From positions 62,001-126,000 of the forward strand of contig JAOTOM010004026.1 in the NCBI GenBank assembly GCA_034440615.1: DNA of 64,000 nucleotides, read 5' to 3'. The number at the start of each line of letters is the position of its first letter. Within the stretch, counting starts at the first letter, position 1. Both the position numbers and the translations under genes were made by a program. This document shows, one piece after another, positions 50,094 through 61,700 of the stretch. Origin of the DNA: Ashinkailepas kermadecensis (lineage: Eukaryota > Arthropoda > Thecostraca > Neolepadidae). Under the pieces are notes generated by a model, which worked only from the letters and a program-made list of their open reading frames with translations, was not told the DNA's origin and made no database searches.

Positions 50094-51655
50094 TTATTGT
50101 TTGTGTGCACCTTTCGGTGCGTGCCTGATCCATGCGTGGAGGTCAGGTTGAGGTCGGACGGCTGCACCCGAGCCGTCCGGCTGGTCGGTGACCTTGGCGG
50201 CCGGCTCACGGCGGCCGGCCACTGCCGCGGGGGATGCCCGCCGGCTGGGAGTCGGTCGGGTCACGTGGTCGCCGGCTGGCACCGGGCGCACCGGGCTCGG
50301 TCGGCGGGCCACGGAAGTGGCTCGCATTTCCCCGACAGCCGAATGGCTGCGGGGTCTGGCATTCCTTGCAGAATTTGTTGGCGTTTGTTTGGTCGGAATG
50401 GTCTGTGTGTATTGAGCCAGGGTGGTTTGTGTAGGTGTGGTGAGTGGTGCAAGTCTTTTTAGTGGAGCTAAACCGGGAATCATGTCAGTTTGGATCGAGG
50501 TAGTAGTAGCGTTGACGCGACGTGTGGGAGGAGCAACGGTGGCCGCCTGGGCGTAAGTTTTAGTTGATGGAGAGGCGGCCTCGACAGACCGTCGGGCCTG
50601 GGGGTATGACACCCCGGTCGTGGCCTTGACAGCACAGACCTCCTTCTCCTTGCGCCATACTGGACAGAGGGGTGATGTGGTCAGGTGGTCGGATGTGTTG
50701 CAGTTGAGACAGTGGACAGGTTTGGAGCAGGTGGAATCAGGATGGGGTGATTCACCACACTTTGGGCAGCGGGCTGTTTGGCGACAAGTCTTACTGCCAT
50801 GCCCAAAGCGCTGGCAATTGAAACAGCGGAGGGTATTGGGAATAAAGACACGGACTTGGAATCGGATGTAGCCGGCGAGGATGGTCTTGGGAAGAGTTGT
50901 AGAGTTGAAGGTAAGGACTAGGAGACTCGTGTCACGTTTCTGGCCATCTTTGAAGAATGTGATGCGGCGGACGTGGGTCACCCCCTCCGGCCTGAGCTCC
51001 GCCTGAATATCTTCCTCAGACACGAAGCGGAGCTCCGGCGCGAAGACGGTGGAGTGAACTGACGGTTGAGTGAACTGAACTGACTTGGTGGAGTTGCGGT
51101 TGGAGTGGAGTGAAATGGTCACGGATTTACCACAAAATGTGGTGGTGCGGAGAAGGGCTTTAGTCTGGGCTCGGGTTTGGGTTTTGATGACGAGGGGTCC
51201 GTTGGCTGGGGCTTCAATGTCAGGATTGGCTAAGGAACAAATGGCGAGAAGTTTCTTGGGTGGCCAGAAAACGTTGACACGACGAAAGGAGACGGACTCC
51301 TCGACAGGCTTTACCACGATGTATGATCCAGCACTGTCGAGGTAGGGTTCAATGGGTTCAGGTTGGGAGGTCGTGGTCTGCTTCGAGCGTGGGTCAGCGG
51401 CGTGGAGAGTGATGGTCTGGTCTGGATTGCGAGGCGAGGTCGTGGTCTTGGGACGAGCAGGGGTCGGTGAAGCGCAAAGGGCGTCATCAAGGGGAATTGT
51501 CTGGTGTGGGTCATCAATGGTTGTGTCGAGAAGTTGGGCATCAGGGGCTAAGTCCGGGGTCGCGCAATGGTCATCTGGTGTGGTCAGCGGGGGAAACTCA
51601 GACTCGGAGTCCTGTGGCGAGCTGGGGTCATTGTCCTTTTTCCTTTTTTCACCAT
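50094..51655 (-). pseudogene. LINE-B ORF1, frameshifted
   Basis: The start codon equivalent to LINE-A is at 51653-51655, but an indel in the A-rich codons after it changes frame. A long open part, 51317-50094, carries EESVSFRRVNVFWPPK and all three knuckles intact (CFNCQRFGHGSKTC, CPKCGESPHPDSTC, CLNCNTSDHLTTSPLC). It extends to a C terminus ending HAPKGAHKQ that LINE-A has lost. A small insertion relative to LINE-A (about 51040-51080) contains a GAGTGAACTGAC duplication. Confidence 0.8.
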
Positions 51656-51919
51656 CACGGGGAAAAAACCCTACAGAACGATATCTAAATAAACACGCAG
51701 AACAAAGGGAACGAAAATACTACGACGATGTAAACCGAGTGGGGCGACGGGTGTCACCCCACTAGAAAACGAAATGAGAAAAGAGCGACGGGTGTCGCCC
51801 CGCGAAAATGAAAAAATATAAACTGCTGTAACAAGCAGTCAGTCGCGCCAAGATTATCGCACAGCGGAGTAGTCAGCGGCTCTGGTCAGGTTTGAGCGGA
51901 TAGTACTGAATACTCCATG

Positions 51920-53107
51920 CTTTTTGTTGTGCTGGCTCTTCCTCTTTATGGTACTAGAACAAATCGGATTCTGATCGGAATCTAATCGGACAGTTCCATG
52001 CGGTCCAGTCCAAGGAGCGCTGTTGGATTCCGGTTGGAATCCTAGGACAGTTCGTGTGGGATTGTTCAATCGGATCCAATCGGATGTTCACCAAGGAATG
52101 CCGGTGAATCAGGCTCCTGTCCTTTTGGATATGGATCGGATCCACCGGCACGACAGAGGCCGTTAGAAAACCGTAGGTGGCGTGACGATTTTCACCCGAG
52201 ACAGTGAGTCAATGAGTCCACATTTGGAAACTGGCGGAAAACGGCTCACAACTCGGAAAACAGTTGCATCCGAAGTCGAATGTTTGATTTATTTGCATGT
52301 TTCACTGACCACTATCTATTGCATCCTATACACCGAAGATATATTAGACGAAGTTAGTATTATACATGCTCTTTAAACGAATGGCGGTTTCCAGCACTAA
52401 ACAGAGCTATAATTGTATCATGCAAGTGTATAGATGGTTTAGATATACGGTACGACATCCTATTTACCATATACCGAAGCATCTCTTATGCATTAACACT
52501 AGCATTTGGGAGATGAGTTTGAGCCGCTGCAAGCGATGTTAAAATATTTGGGAACGATTCAGCCCTAGGGAATTTTTAATTTCCTAATCATAAACTTGAC
52601 ACGGTTTTCAGAAAGGAGGTGTTGATGACATGAAATCTTAGTTCTTAAATCATTTTTGTTTCCATTGCAATGCTTGTCATCGAACCAGCACAAATTCATT
52701 AAAAAAATATATAGACTTACACTTACACGTTCTGTAATTTCATTGATAAAGCCATCTAACAACTCTGTAAAGCAACACATTATATGCATGTGCAAAATAC
52801 GATGATTATAATGAACCCCAATAGCATAGTGGTAATATAACAGCCGTAGATACTATACAACAGCAATACGCAGCCTGAAATCGAAACGAAATCGGGTACG
52901 ATGACTGTGAGCCCATGCTGAACCCCATCTATTTCTTCCATTCCATTTCGTGTCACCGTTAGTTTGTTTTCCTACTTGAAAAAAGAGCCGATGACCGAAT
53001 TCATGGTTTACTTGTCCGGGCTGGTAACGGGAACATCGCCATTCACCTTGTTATTGTGTTGTTGCCGACGTTGCATCTAGCATTGCTTTTCGCATTTTTT
53101 TTCGCTG
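51920..53107. other. Unassigned spacer
   Basis: Sequence at 51940-52150 has repeated TCGGAT/GGAATC motifs. The rest is AT-rich with no gene recognised. Confidence 0.4.
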
Positions 53108-53240
53108 CTGCGACTCATACACTAACGGCATCACTTCTAATAACCTCATACACTAACGGCATCATCTCATAATCTCATACACTAACGGCATCATCGAATA
53201 CACTAACGACATTATCTCACACATTTACGGAATAACGTAA
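53108..53240 (+). repeat. About 34-bp minisatellite, 4-5 copies
   Basis: Units around CATACACTAACGGCATCA with the last copies decayed (CACATTTACGGAATAA). Confidence 0.85.
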
Positions 53241-54002
53241 AACATATAACCACACTTGGCCAGGATGTAATTTGAAAATATTAGTCTTTTAAACTTGTTT
53301 GGCACTCAGCCTTCGCCCTCGTGCCGAGCATTAAAAAAATACTTTGGTTTTCTAATGACTTTTCCCGGCCCCATGTGGTTATATCTAGTACCAAGGACGT
53401 GATTTTTTCCTCGGAGAATACAACTGGCACAATACAAATCCATCGGGGTAATAAGCATCGCGACGTTAAATGATCTTGTGGTTGAAGGTGTCGCAAAAGA
53501 GTCTGTGACTTGCCTGTCGCCAACAGAGGCTTCCGACAGCATCCCTCTCCACTGATCAGCGCAGGAGGAAATCCCTTGATGACGCTGCCACCAATACCAC
53601 GAGTCAGTTTTCTCCTAAGATCTGATTCATCTTGAGTCACGTTCTGGAATATTCTGGACATGCAATGGGCGAGGCCGCAGGGGAGTGGAAACGGTTCCAG
53701 GCAGTGACTATTACGCATCGAGCGGAAGCAAGGTCGGAGGAGTGGTGTGGTCCTGTCATAGGGCATCATGGACTGAGGAGAGGTATCGTTGGAGACACGA
53801 GACACAGTGGAACAAGCAGGGTCGGGGTTGGAGGCACTGGTTTCTGTATGATGGACAGCCGACAAAGATCAGATCGGAAATGGCGCGCCCCTCCTTTCCC
53901 TTGCCCGGCAGGTTGCACAGGGTCGGGGTCACAGGCTGGACACAGGTCGGATGGATGTCTCTATGACTCTACACAGCGGGCCGGGCAGGACGAGCCGTCG
54001 CC
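53241..54002. other. Unassigned sequence
   Basis: The 194-codon ORF at 53281-53865 on - has no recognised domain. No exon called. Confidence 0.35.
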
Positions 54003-54422
54003 GTGTGTGACGTCACGGCTTCGACGTCAGCGGCCGGCGGCAGCGAACTGTTTACACTGCGAGTGGGGATCCCAGCGGCGCGGGCTGTCCGGGCCGCGTC
54101 TCCCCTCCGGCCGTGCGGCCGCCTCTCAGGGGACAGCCAGTGGCCACCGCAGCGGCAGCGCAGCGACCACTGTCGTGACCGTGCCGACTCTCACCGGCGC
54201 CGCTCGCCGCGTCCAGAATCCGGCCGGCTGTCACCTGGCTGGCGCTTTGACAACGATCTGCGCTGCACCCGGCCCCTCTGCGACGTCGCTCTCAGTGACT
54301 CGGCCAGCGGCAGAGCCGGTGTTGTGGTCACGTTGGACCTGAGGCTGAGTCGGACACAGACGGAGTGCGACACATCAAGTCTGCTGACTGGCCCGGATCG
54401 GGCACTGCGCTGCCTGTGGTGA
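54003..54422 (+). CDS. GC-rich open frame, unrecognised
   Basis: A 139-codon frame to TGA with strongly GC third positions, Cys/Arg-rich. It contains RFDNDLRCTRPLCDVALSD and VVVTLDLRLSRTQTE. The look is coding-like and unlike its AT-rich flanks. It lies about 1.3 kb before CLIP-SP2 exon 1 on the same strand, so it could be an upstream exon, a 5' UTR, or a remnant of another gene. The Cys pattern loosely recalls a beta-sandwich stalk domain but I cannot name a family. No good donor is seen before the stop. Confidence 0.3.
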   Translation: MCDVTASTSAAGGSELFTLRVGIPAARAVRAASPLRPCGRLSGDSQWPPQRQRSDHCRDRADSHRRRSPRPESGRLSPGWRFDNDLRCTRPLCDVALSDSASGRAGVVVTLDLRLSRTQTECDTSSLLTGPDRALRCLW

Positions 54423-54447
54423 TTGGACGCCGACGCCAGTGACACTG

Positions 54448-54717
54448 CCCGGCTGTGGCAGCAGTGTCTGGTCCCGGACACCAGTGGTGCAGCACGGCTG
54501 TGGCATCAGTGTCTGGTCCCGGACACCAGTGGTGCAGCACGGCTGTGGCAGCAGTGTCTGGTCCCGGACACCAGTGGTGCAGCACGGCTGTGGCATCAGT
54601 GTCTGGTCCCGGACACCAGTGGTGCAGCACGGCTGGGGCAGCAGTGTCTGGTCCCGGACACCAGTGGTGCAGCACGGCTGTGGCATCAGTGTCTGGTCCC
54701 GGACACCAGTGGTACCG
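54448..54717 (+). repeat. 45-bp minisatellite, 6 copies, alternating
   Basis: Units of GGCTGTGGCAGCAGTGTCTG plus GTCCCGGACACCAGTGGTGC. Copies alternate strictly between GGCAGCAG and GGCATCAG, so the real unit is a 90-bp pair repeated three times. Period 45 is divisible by three, hence ORFs on both strands. Confidence 0.93.
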
Positions 54718-55703
54718 TTAGGCGCCGGACGACGGCGCTGCTGTGTTCAGCAGCGGCGCGACTCGGAACGTAACTACAGAAGGTACGTACACAGTACAGC
54801 TGTCAGCTGTGCCGCACGGCAACAGTGGCGTGTGCTAACACGGCGGCATCGTGTGTCAGCCATCTACGGCAGCTATGTGAGGTTTTCCGGGTCCTGCACT
54901 GCTCCCAGAGCCTGCGTAACTTATCTATTGTGATGTGTAAAGCTCCCTTTGCAGTCCCCGAAACTTTAGTATGCAATTCTGCATCACCATCTGTCTGTAG
55001 GTATGCAGTAGTTGGTTGTACTGCAACGTGATAGTCGTCACCAAAAATTGGGACTTATTGTGTGACTAGGAGCAATTTTAAATCTGGAAGGATGGGACCT
55101 GGGATATCTTGAAATAATATTCTGCATTCAAAAGCTATAGTTAACCACGCCACGATTTAAAGTACGAAAAGTTCGCTATTTAGTCGCCTTACGTACTCAA
55201 ATATCGTGCTTACCATTGCATTGCATTCTTTATTGCATACTGACTACGCCGAAAGAAGACGCGCTATATTTACTCAGTCCTGCACATGTATGCTCTGTGT
55301 CGCTGCAGCCATCGAATTCAGCATCGATTCTATTTTCAGTACACGATTATTATATGGTTGACTGAACAATGACTGACTGATATTTGATAATATTATCAGA
55401 TGCAGTGTCTACCATGGGTGGAGAATACGACAAAGAATGTGCTTGTGACACCAGCAACTATAGTGACAGCAAGGCTGCTTTTTCGTTATTTCATTTTCAG
55501 TGGAACCTTATTATTTCGGTCTGCCATCCCATTATAAGCTTTCACCCACGGTGCTACCTTGTTTCTCTTTGCGATACCCATTGCTATGGTCATCCTCAAA
55601 CGTGGCGTCGACTCCGTGTGTGTGTGTGTGTGCCGTAGACCGTGAATGTGACCGTTTTCACATGCCATGACTACTCTGTCACTTCAACTGTGACCGTTTT
55701 CAG
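54718..55703. other. Region upstream of CLIP-SP2 exon 1
   Basis: No gene recognised. The last 60 bases hold a two-copy 42-bp duplication (TGTGACCGTTTTCA at 55647 and 55689) whose second copy forms the sequence directly before the ATG. Confidence 0.45.
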
Positions 55704-55764
55704 ATGCCGTGTCGGCTCGGTCTGCTGCTTCTGATCGCTTCAGCGCTGCCCTTATTATGTCAAG
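55704..55764 (+). CDS. CLIP-SP2 exon 1: signal peptide
   Basis: Encodes [20 protein letters not shown] and the first base of a Gly codon, ending CAAG|GTCAGT (phase 1), like CLIP-SP1 exon 2. ATG is preceded directly by CCGTTTTCAG, an acceptor-like sequence, so an upstream 5'-UTR exon is likely, in parallel with CLIP-SP1. Confidence 0.82.
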
Positions 55765-58700
55765 GTCAGTGGTGCGGAGCTTGCCGCAGGCCTGTGCCGA
55801 ACTCGGCCGTTCACATAAACAGTGACGACGTTTGCAGGCAGGTCTGGTCTCTGTTTGACGGCCCGGGCCGCGGGCCTCTCTCGGGGCTACGACTTTCAAC
55901 ATTCGCCCCACTGCGTTGCATGTTTTCGGTTGAATGCGTTGCTGTAGTGGTGAAATCCGTCGGATTATTTCATTTGCTCCTGCATAATTCAGTTCTTCAG
56001 CTAAGCTACGGTAGTTCACTTATAGTCCTATGCGTTGTGAGTGAGGCTGTTCCGGATCGAACTGCGTCCGCCGTCTGTGTGTCTGTTGTGTTCGTCGTTG
56101 TTCCCTGGTTGTTCACGGTATTCCCATCTGGGAAGTATCGGTCTGTGAAAACAGTAGTAATGTACTGGCTCGCCATCCGATTCGAGCTGTAGTTGCAGAA
56201 TGTAACGTGCTGTACCGACGGCAGAGCGGTCTGTATGCACGGCTTCGACCTGCTCACACCGTTCAGCAAGTTTGAGTTTTGTTGGGTTGGGCACTTCGGC
56301 CTCCTCAGGCCATTTCGTGCCATAATGAGAAAATGTATATTGTGTTATGCTAAATAATTAAGTTTATAAATCTTGAAACAGGTTTGTATTGCGGAGAAAA
56401 TTGAAAAGTAGTTTGATGAGAATTGGATGAGCATCCCCAAATAGTGTAGCAGAGTAAAAGGAATTTTGTGTGTATGGCAAAAATCCGTCAGTGTTTTTCG
56501 TGGGCCTTGGTACTTCTGACAATGAAGGAGGATATGTGGAACTGTAAGATATGTGTTGCATGATGGGCATGAAGGTCGAGGTGAAGCTGTGTATATATAT
56601 CGATGGGTTAGAAAAGTATGGCCGATACGTAACGTGATAGGACTTTTTCTTCGTGTCGTTTTTTTATATGATGTGATCCAGGTATCGACGGCAGTTTTCA
56701 TGAAACGTAATTGTGCATGGTTTGTGGTTTGTGTCCAGTTTTGGTTCCAAAAATGTCGTTTTAATGTCTTCTTATGTATTGATGATTTAATGCCTTCAAA
56801 ATGTGGTGGAATTTCTGTGATGTTTTGGAGGTGTAATGATGCTTTGGCTAATTTGTCGGCTTCTTCGTTTCCTGGGATGCCGCAGTGACTGGGCACCCAC
56901 AGGAAACGGACCTTCACGCCCATCAGATAAAGTATTTCAAGGGTATCGTAAATAGAGGTGCGATGGCAATGGTGCGAAAAAGAAAGTGAAGAAAGTGATT
57001 GAAGAACAGACTGGGAGTCGGAACAAACAACAACACTGCGCATGGGGTTACAAATTGAACGGTTGCGGACATAGCGAAGAGCAATGAGAATGGCGTGCAA
57101 TTCTGCGATGCAAATGGAGGTTCCGTTTGGCAAGCGATGCTGTTTTGTGTGTGTATCCGAAACAATGGCATTTCCAGTGAGGTTGGCGTCTTTTGATCCG
57201 TCGGTAAAAACAAAAGGAACATGACGATAACGAGAACGAAATTGGTGACATTTTTCTTTTGCATATTCTGGACAAAGTTGTGATTTTGGGGTGGTGGTGA
57301 GATAAATAATATGTCGTTCGGCCATCTGCCACGGTGGTGTAGTTGGTGGAGAAAGAGAAGTAATGCGTGGAATAGTGAAATGAAGTTGTTCAGAAAATGT
57401 TTTGACTTCGAGAAGCTATAGTGAGACCAGTTCGTTTTTCGGCTGGACCTAAATAATCATGATGTAAATTTGGGAGAATTTGTAATGAAGCGTGTGTGGG
57501 GTGGTTTGCGTGAAATTGAATTTTGGAGGCATACCTAAGTGTTTGCTGCATTCTACGGAGAGCTGGTGGAGGAATTCCTAGAGCTAGTGGAGGAGAGCTA
57601 GTGGGATTCGGCTTCTAAAGAAATGATGGGTGAAGTAGTCATTGCACCGAGTGCGATACGGATAAATTTATTTTGAATGGTGTCTAAAATGTGTAAGGAG
57701 GATGTGCTAGCACCGGTATATACTACGGATCCATATTCAATTATGGGTAAAACTAAAGATTTGTAAAGTAGTAGAAGTGTATGGCGGTCGGCTCCAAGTG
57801 ATGAAGAAGTGATGCATCGAAATAAATTCAGTCGGTGAAAACATTTGTTCTGGATGTGGTTGGTGCGTTTATGCATTGAAAGCCTACGGTCAAAAATAAT
57901 ACCAAGAAATTTAAACGAAATTACAAAAGGTATACCATTGTTTCCGAGGTGAAGCGGTGTGTCTGGGTTTGGGCAGGGTGTTGATTTACTAAATATCAGT
58001 GTTGCAGATTTTGGGGCCGAAAAAATGAAACCATACTTCAGGGACCATTCGTGTATTCTGTCCAGTGTGTTTTGTAAGCGAATTAAACAATGTTCATAAT
58101 TTTTCCCGGAGCACCAAATTGCGCTGTCGTCTGCAAATAGTGAATATGATATATTGGTAGGCATGTGATCGAAAAGATCATTAATGATAATGTTAAATAA
58201 TACTGGTGAAAGACAACTTCCCTGTGGTAGGCCGATCTGAAGACAATGCCGATCGGAAATGGCTGACCGGCACCTGATGTGGAATCGACGAGATCCCGAT
58301 AAAAACCTATTAAATAATGTGCTAAATGTTCTTTTATACCGAGTTGTTGAATTTTGAAGAGTAATGCGAGTTTGAAAACCATATCGTACGCTTTGCTTAT
58401 GTCTAAAATACTGCGATAGTGTGTTCATGTTTTTTTTATAGCCTTGACGGATGTCTGTCTCTAACCGAATAAGATGATCTATGGTGCTGCGTCCTCATCG
58501 AAAACCACATTGAAAGGGAGATAGAAGGGAATTTGTGTCCAGGTGCCAGGTCAGTCTCTTTATAACTATACGTTAAAAAGTTTTCCTGAACAACTGGTGA
58601 GTGCAATGGGTCGAAAACTAGTGGGGTTACTATGGTCTTTGCCGGGTTTTGGAATGGGGATGATGATAGCGTTTTTTCATGCTTCAGGAAAGATGTGATT

Positions 58701-61700
58701 TGACCATAATAAATTAAATGTGTCTAAGATGCATTGTTTGGTGTGGTCAGATAAATGTCGAAAGAAGGAATAATGCAATTTGTCAAGCCCTACTGAAGTG
58801 CTACCGGCGGAGGAAATGGCATTCTCCAGTTCAGAAAGTTGAAAAGAAGCGTTGTAGTACTCGGTATTGTCGGAATCAAAGAGGTCGAGATTGGTGTGAA
58901 AAGTGTCTTGTGCATTTTGTAAGAAATTAGGTCGGCAGTTCTCATCGGAGCTATTATGGGCTATGGCATCAGCTATGGTATTTACTATGGTTTGTGGGTC
59001 TGTAATGGTGAGATTGTGGATTTTGAGGGCCGGTAGAGATTTAAATGTGGAGCGTCCGGACAAACGTCGGATTAATTGCCATATTTTACTGAAAGGTGTT
59101 TGAAAAGTGAGCTGCTGTAAATATGAGGACCATGAACAAAAGTTGTGTGCCAGGCTCTCAAAAAGTACCCTACATCAGTCGCTGCGCGGCTTAGCTCCAC
59201 CCAACCTACTTCAGCGATGGCTGCACCACTCGGTATAAAATGGATATAATTGTGTAAATCTCGTGCTACCACGAGCGTGATTTTGGTGCTTCATGTGCGT
59301 GTAACATCGTTCATACTTCATATCGCAAGGGGACATGTGACGGTATTGGTGGTAGGGCAAAGTGAGCCACATATGAAAGCCTGAAGTGTTCTACTACGAA
59401 TTGGATTTTGACGGCGAAGGCCATGCTTGAATTCCTGACATTCGTGAGTTGTGTCAATTTCATGCTTGTCGCGAAGGAAGAATTTAATGAGCAGTAAAGG
59501 CACTTTGCAGCCGTTTCACTATCAAAGGCGTGCAGCAATTGCATGGCATTTCACCTTCAAGCCGGACAGCGGTTGGTCGTACAGGATTTGTCCTGGGATC
59601 GCGGGCGATACTTGACTGCATCATGTCATGTTTGATGGCATGTTGTGGGTATCCATCAGATGTTCCGAAATAAAATTACGCCCTCGCAAGAAGATATTGT
59701 CGACACTATCGGCGACCATTTACTTTGCTACCTTTATCCAGGAAACTATATGAGCTACGTTGAAGGGCTACAAATGTTTTCGTTAGGCAAAAATCCCAGC
59801 ACTTGGTTATTCTTTTGCTGTCCTATCCCACAGAGTTCTCCAACGATGGAAGACTTAAATGAAAGCCGTCCATCCAGAAAAGCGCAAAATCGCAAAAAGT
59901 ATGAACCTATGGGTTCCGAGCTACACATGCTAAAATGTGACCGTGGTTGTGACCGTGAGTGTGTCAGTGAGTGTGGTCGTGGCTGTGACCGTGGCTGTGA
60001 CCGTGGCTGTGACAGTGAGTGTGTCTGTGAGTGTGGTCGTAGCTGTGACCGTGGCTGTGACCGTGGCTGTGACCGTGGCTGTGACCATGGCTGTGACAGT
60101 GAGTGTGTCTGTGAGTGTGGTCGTAGCTGTGACCGTGGCTGTGATCGTGGCTGTGACCGTGGCTGTGACCGTGGCTGTGACAGTGAGTGTGTCTGTGAGT
60201 GTGGTCGTAGCTGTGACCGTGGCTGTGATCGTGGCTGTGACCGTGGCTGTGACCGTGGCTGTGACAGTGAGTGTGTCTGTGAGTGTGGTCGTAGCTGTGA
60301 CCGTGGCTGTGACCGTGGCTGTGACCGTGGCTGTGACCGTGGCTGTGACAGTGAGTGTGTCTGTGAGTGTGGTCGTAGCTGTGACCGTGGCTGTGACCGT
60401 GGCTGTGACAGTGCGTGTGTCTGTGAGTGTGGTTGTAGCTGTGACCGTGGCTGTGACAGTGCGTGTGTCTGTGAGTGTGGTCGTGGCTGTGACCGTGGCT
60501 GTGACCGTGGCTGTGACAATGAGTGTGTCTGTGAGTGTGGTCGTAGCTGTGACCGTGGCTGTGACAGTGAGTGTGTCAGTGAGTGTGGTCGGAACTGTGA
60601 CCGTGGCTGTGACCGTGGCTGTGACAGTGAGTGTGTCAGTGAGTGTGGTCGTAGCTGTGACGTGACCGTGGCTGTGACAGTGAGTGTGTCAGTGAGTGTG
60701 GTCGTAGCTGTGACGTGACCGTGGCTGTGACCGTGGCTGTGACAGTGAGTGTGTCAGTGAGTGTGGTCGTAGCTGTGACGTGACCGTGGCTGTGACCGTG
60801 GCTGTGACAGTGAGTGTGTCAGTGAGTGTGGTCGTAGCTGTGACGTGACCGTGGCTGTGACCGTGGCTGTGACAGTGAGTGTGTCAGTGAGTGTGGTCGT
60901 AGCTGTGACGTGACCGTGGCTGTGACCGTGGCTGTGACAGTGAGTGTGTCAGTGAGTGTGGTCGTAGCTGTGACGTGACCGTGGCTGTGACAGTGAGTGT
61001 GTCTGTGAGTGTTGTCGTAGCTGTGACCGTGGCTGTGACCGTGGCTGTGACAGTGAGTGTGTCAGTGAGTGTGGTCGTAGCTGTGACGTGACCGTGGCTG
61101 TGACAGTGAGTGTGTCTGTGAGTGTTGTCGTAGCTGTGACCGTGGCTGTGACAGTGAGTGTGTCAGTGAGTGTGGTCGTAGCTGTGACCGTGACCGTGAC
61201 TGCGGCTGTGACAGCAGCGCTATTATTTCCACAGGCTTCTTTTTCCCCGATGAGCCAAGGTCGCCGAAAACCGACCCAACACCTCTCAATGAGCCGGAGC
61301 GCAGCCCGGCTCCCATCAGTGGGCCGGAGCCCAGCCCGGCTCCCGGCAGTGGGCCGGAGCCCAGCCCGGCTCCCGTCAGTGGGCCGGAGCCCGGCCCGGC
61401 CGCTACACCCCGACCGGCCGAGGCGCCGACAGCCGTGACTCAGCCGAACCGGCCGGCGCCGCGCTTCAGCCGACGTCGCCCGACGCACCGCACCGGCCTC
61501 GTCCACGTGCCGCCCGACTCGTCCGACTCGTCCGACTCGTCCGACGAGGACTCGTCCGACGAGGACTCGTCAGAGTCGGGCGGCGACTCGTTCCACTTCC
61601 CCGACCCGGACCGGAGCATGTTCACGCACAGCGCGGTGTCGGGCAGCCAGACGCAGGTGCTGGTGATTGGCCGGTCGATGCGGCGGCGCGCGTGCCTCAC

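Larger units (their letters stand above)
46525..51919 (-). mobile_element. LINE-B, main part, interrupted and decayed
   Basis: The same family as LINE-A on the opposite strand. Its 5' end is at 51919 (CATGGAGTATTCAG on -), with the same 5'-UTR GACACCCGT motifs. The 3' end is cut at about 46530 by LINE-A; the missing tail is at 40643-40835. Relative to LINE-C about 120 bp at the junction is absent, so the insertion deleted target sequence. Confidence 0.88.
55765..61234 (+). other. CLIP-SP2 intron 1
   Basis: A 5.5-kb intron containing LINE-C on the - strand, an unassigned block, and a 1.3-kb minisatellite close to the acceptor. Confidence 0.8.

Noticed and set aside
54003..54422. Integrin alpha stalk exon
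   Set aside because: The Cys pattern and beta-strand look are suggestive, but there is no diagnostic motif and no neighbouring exons.
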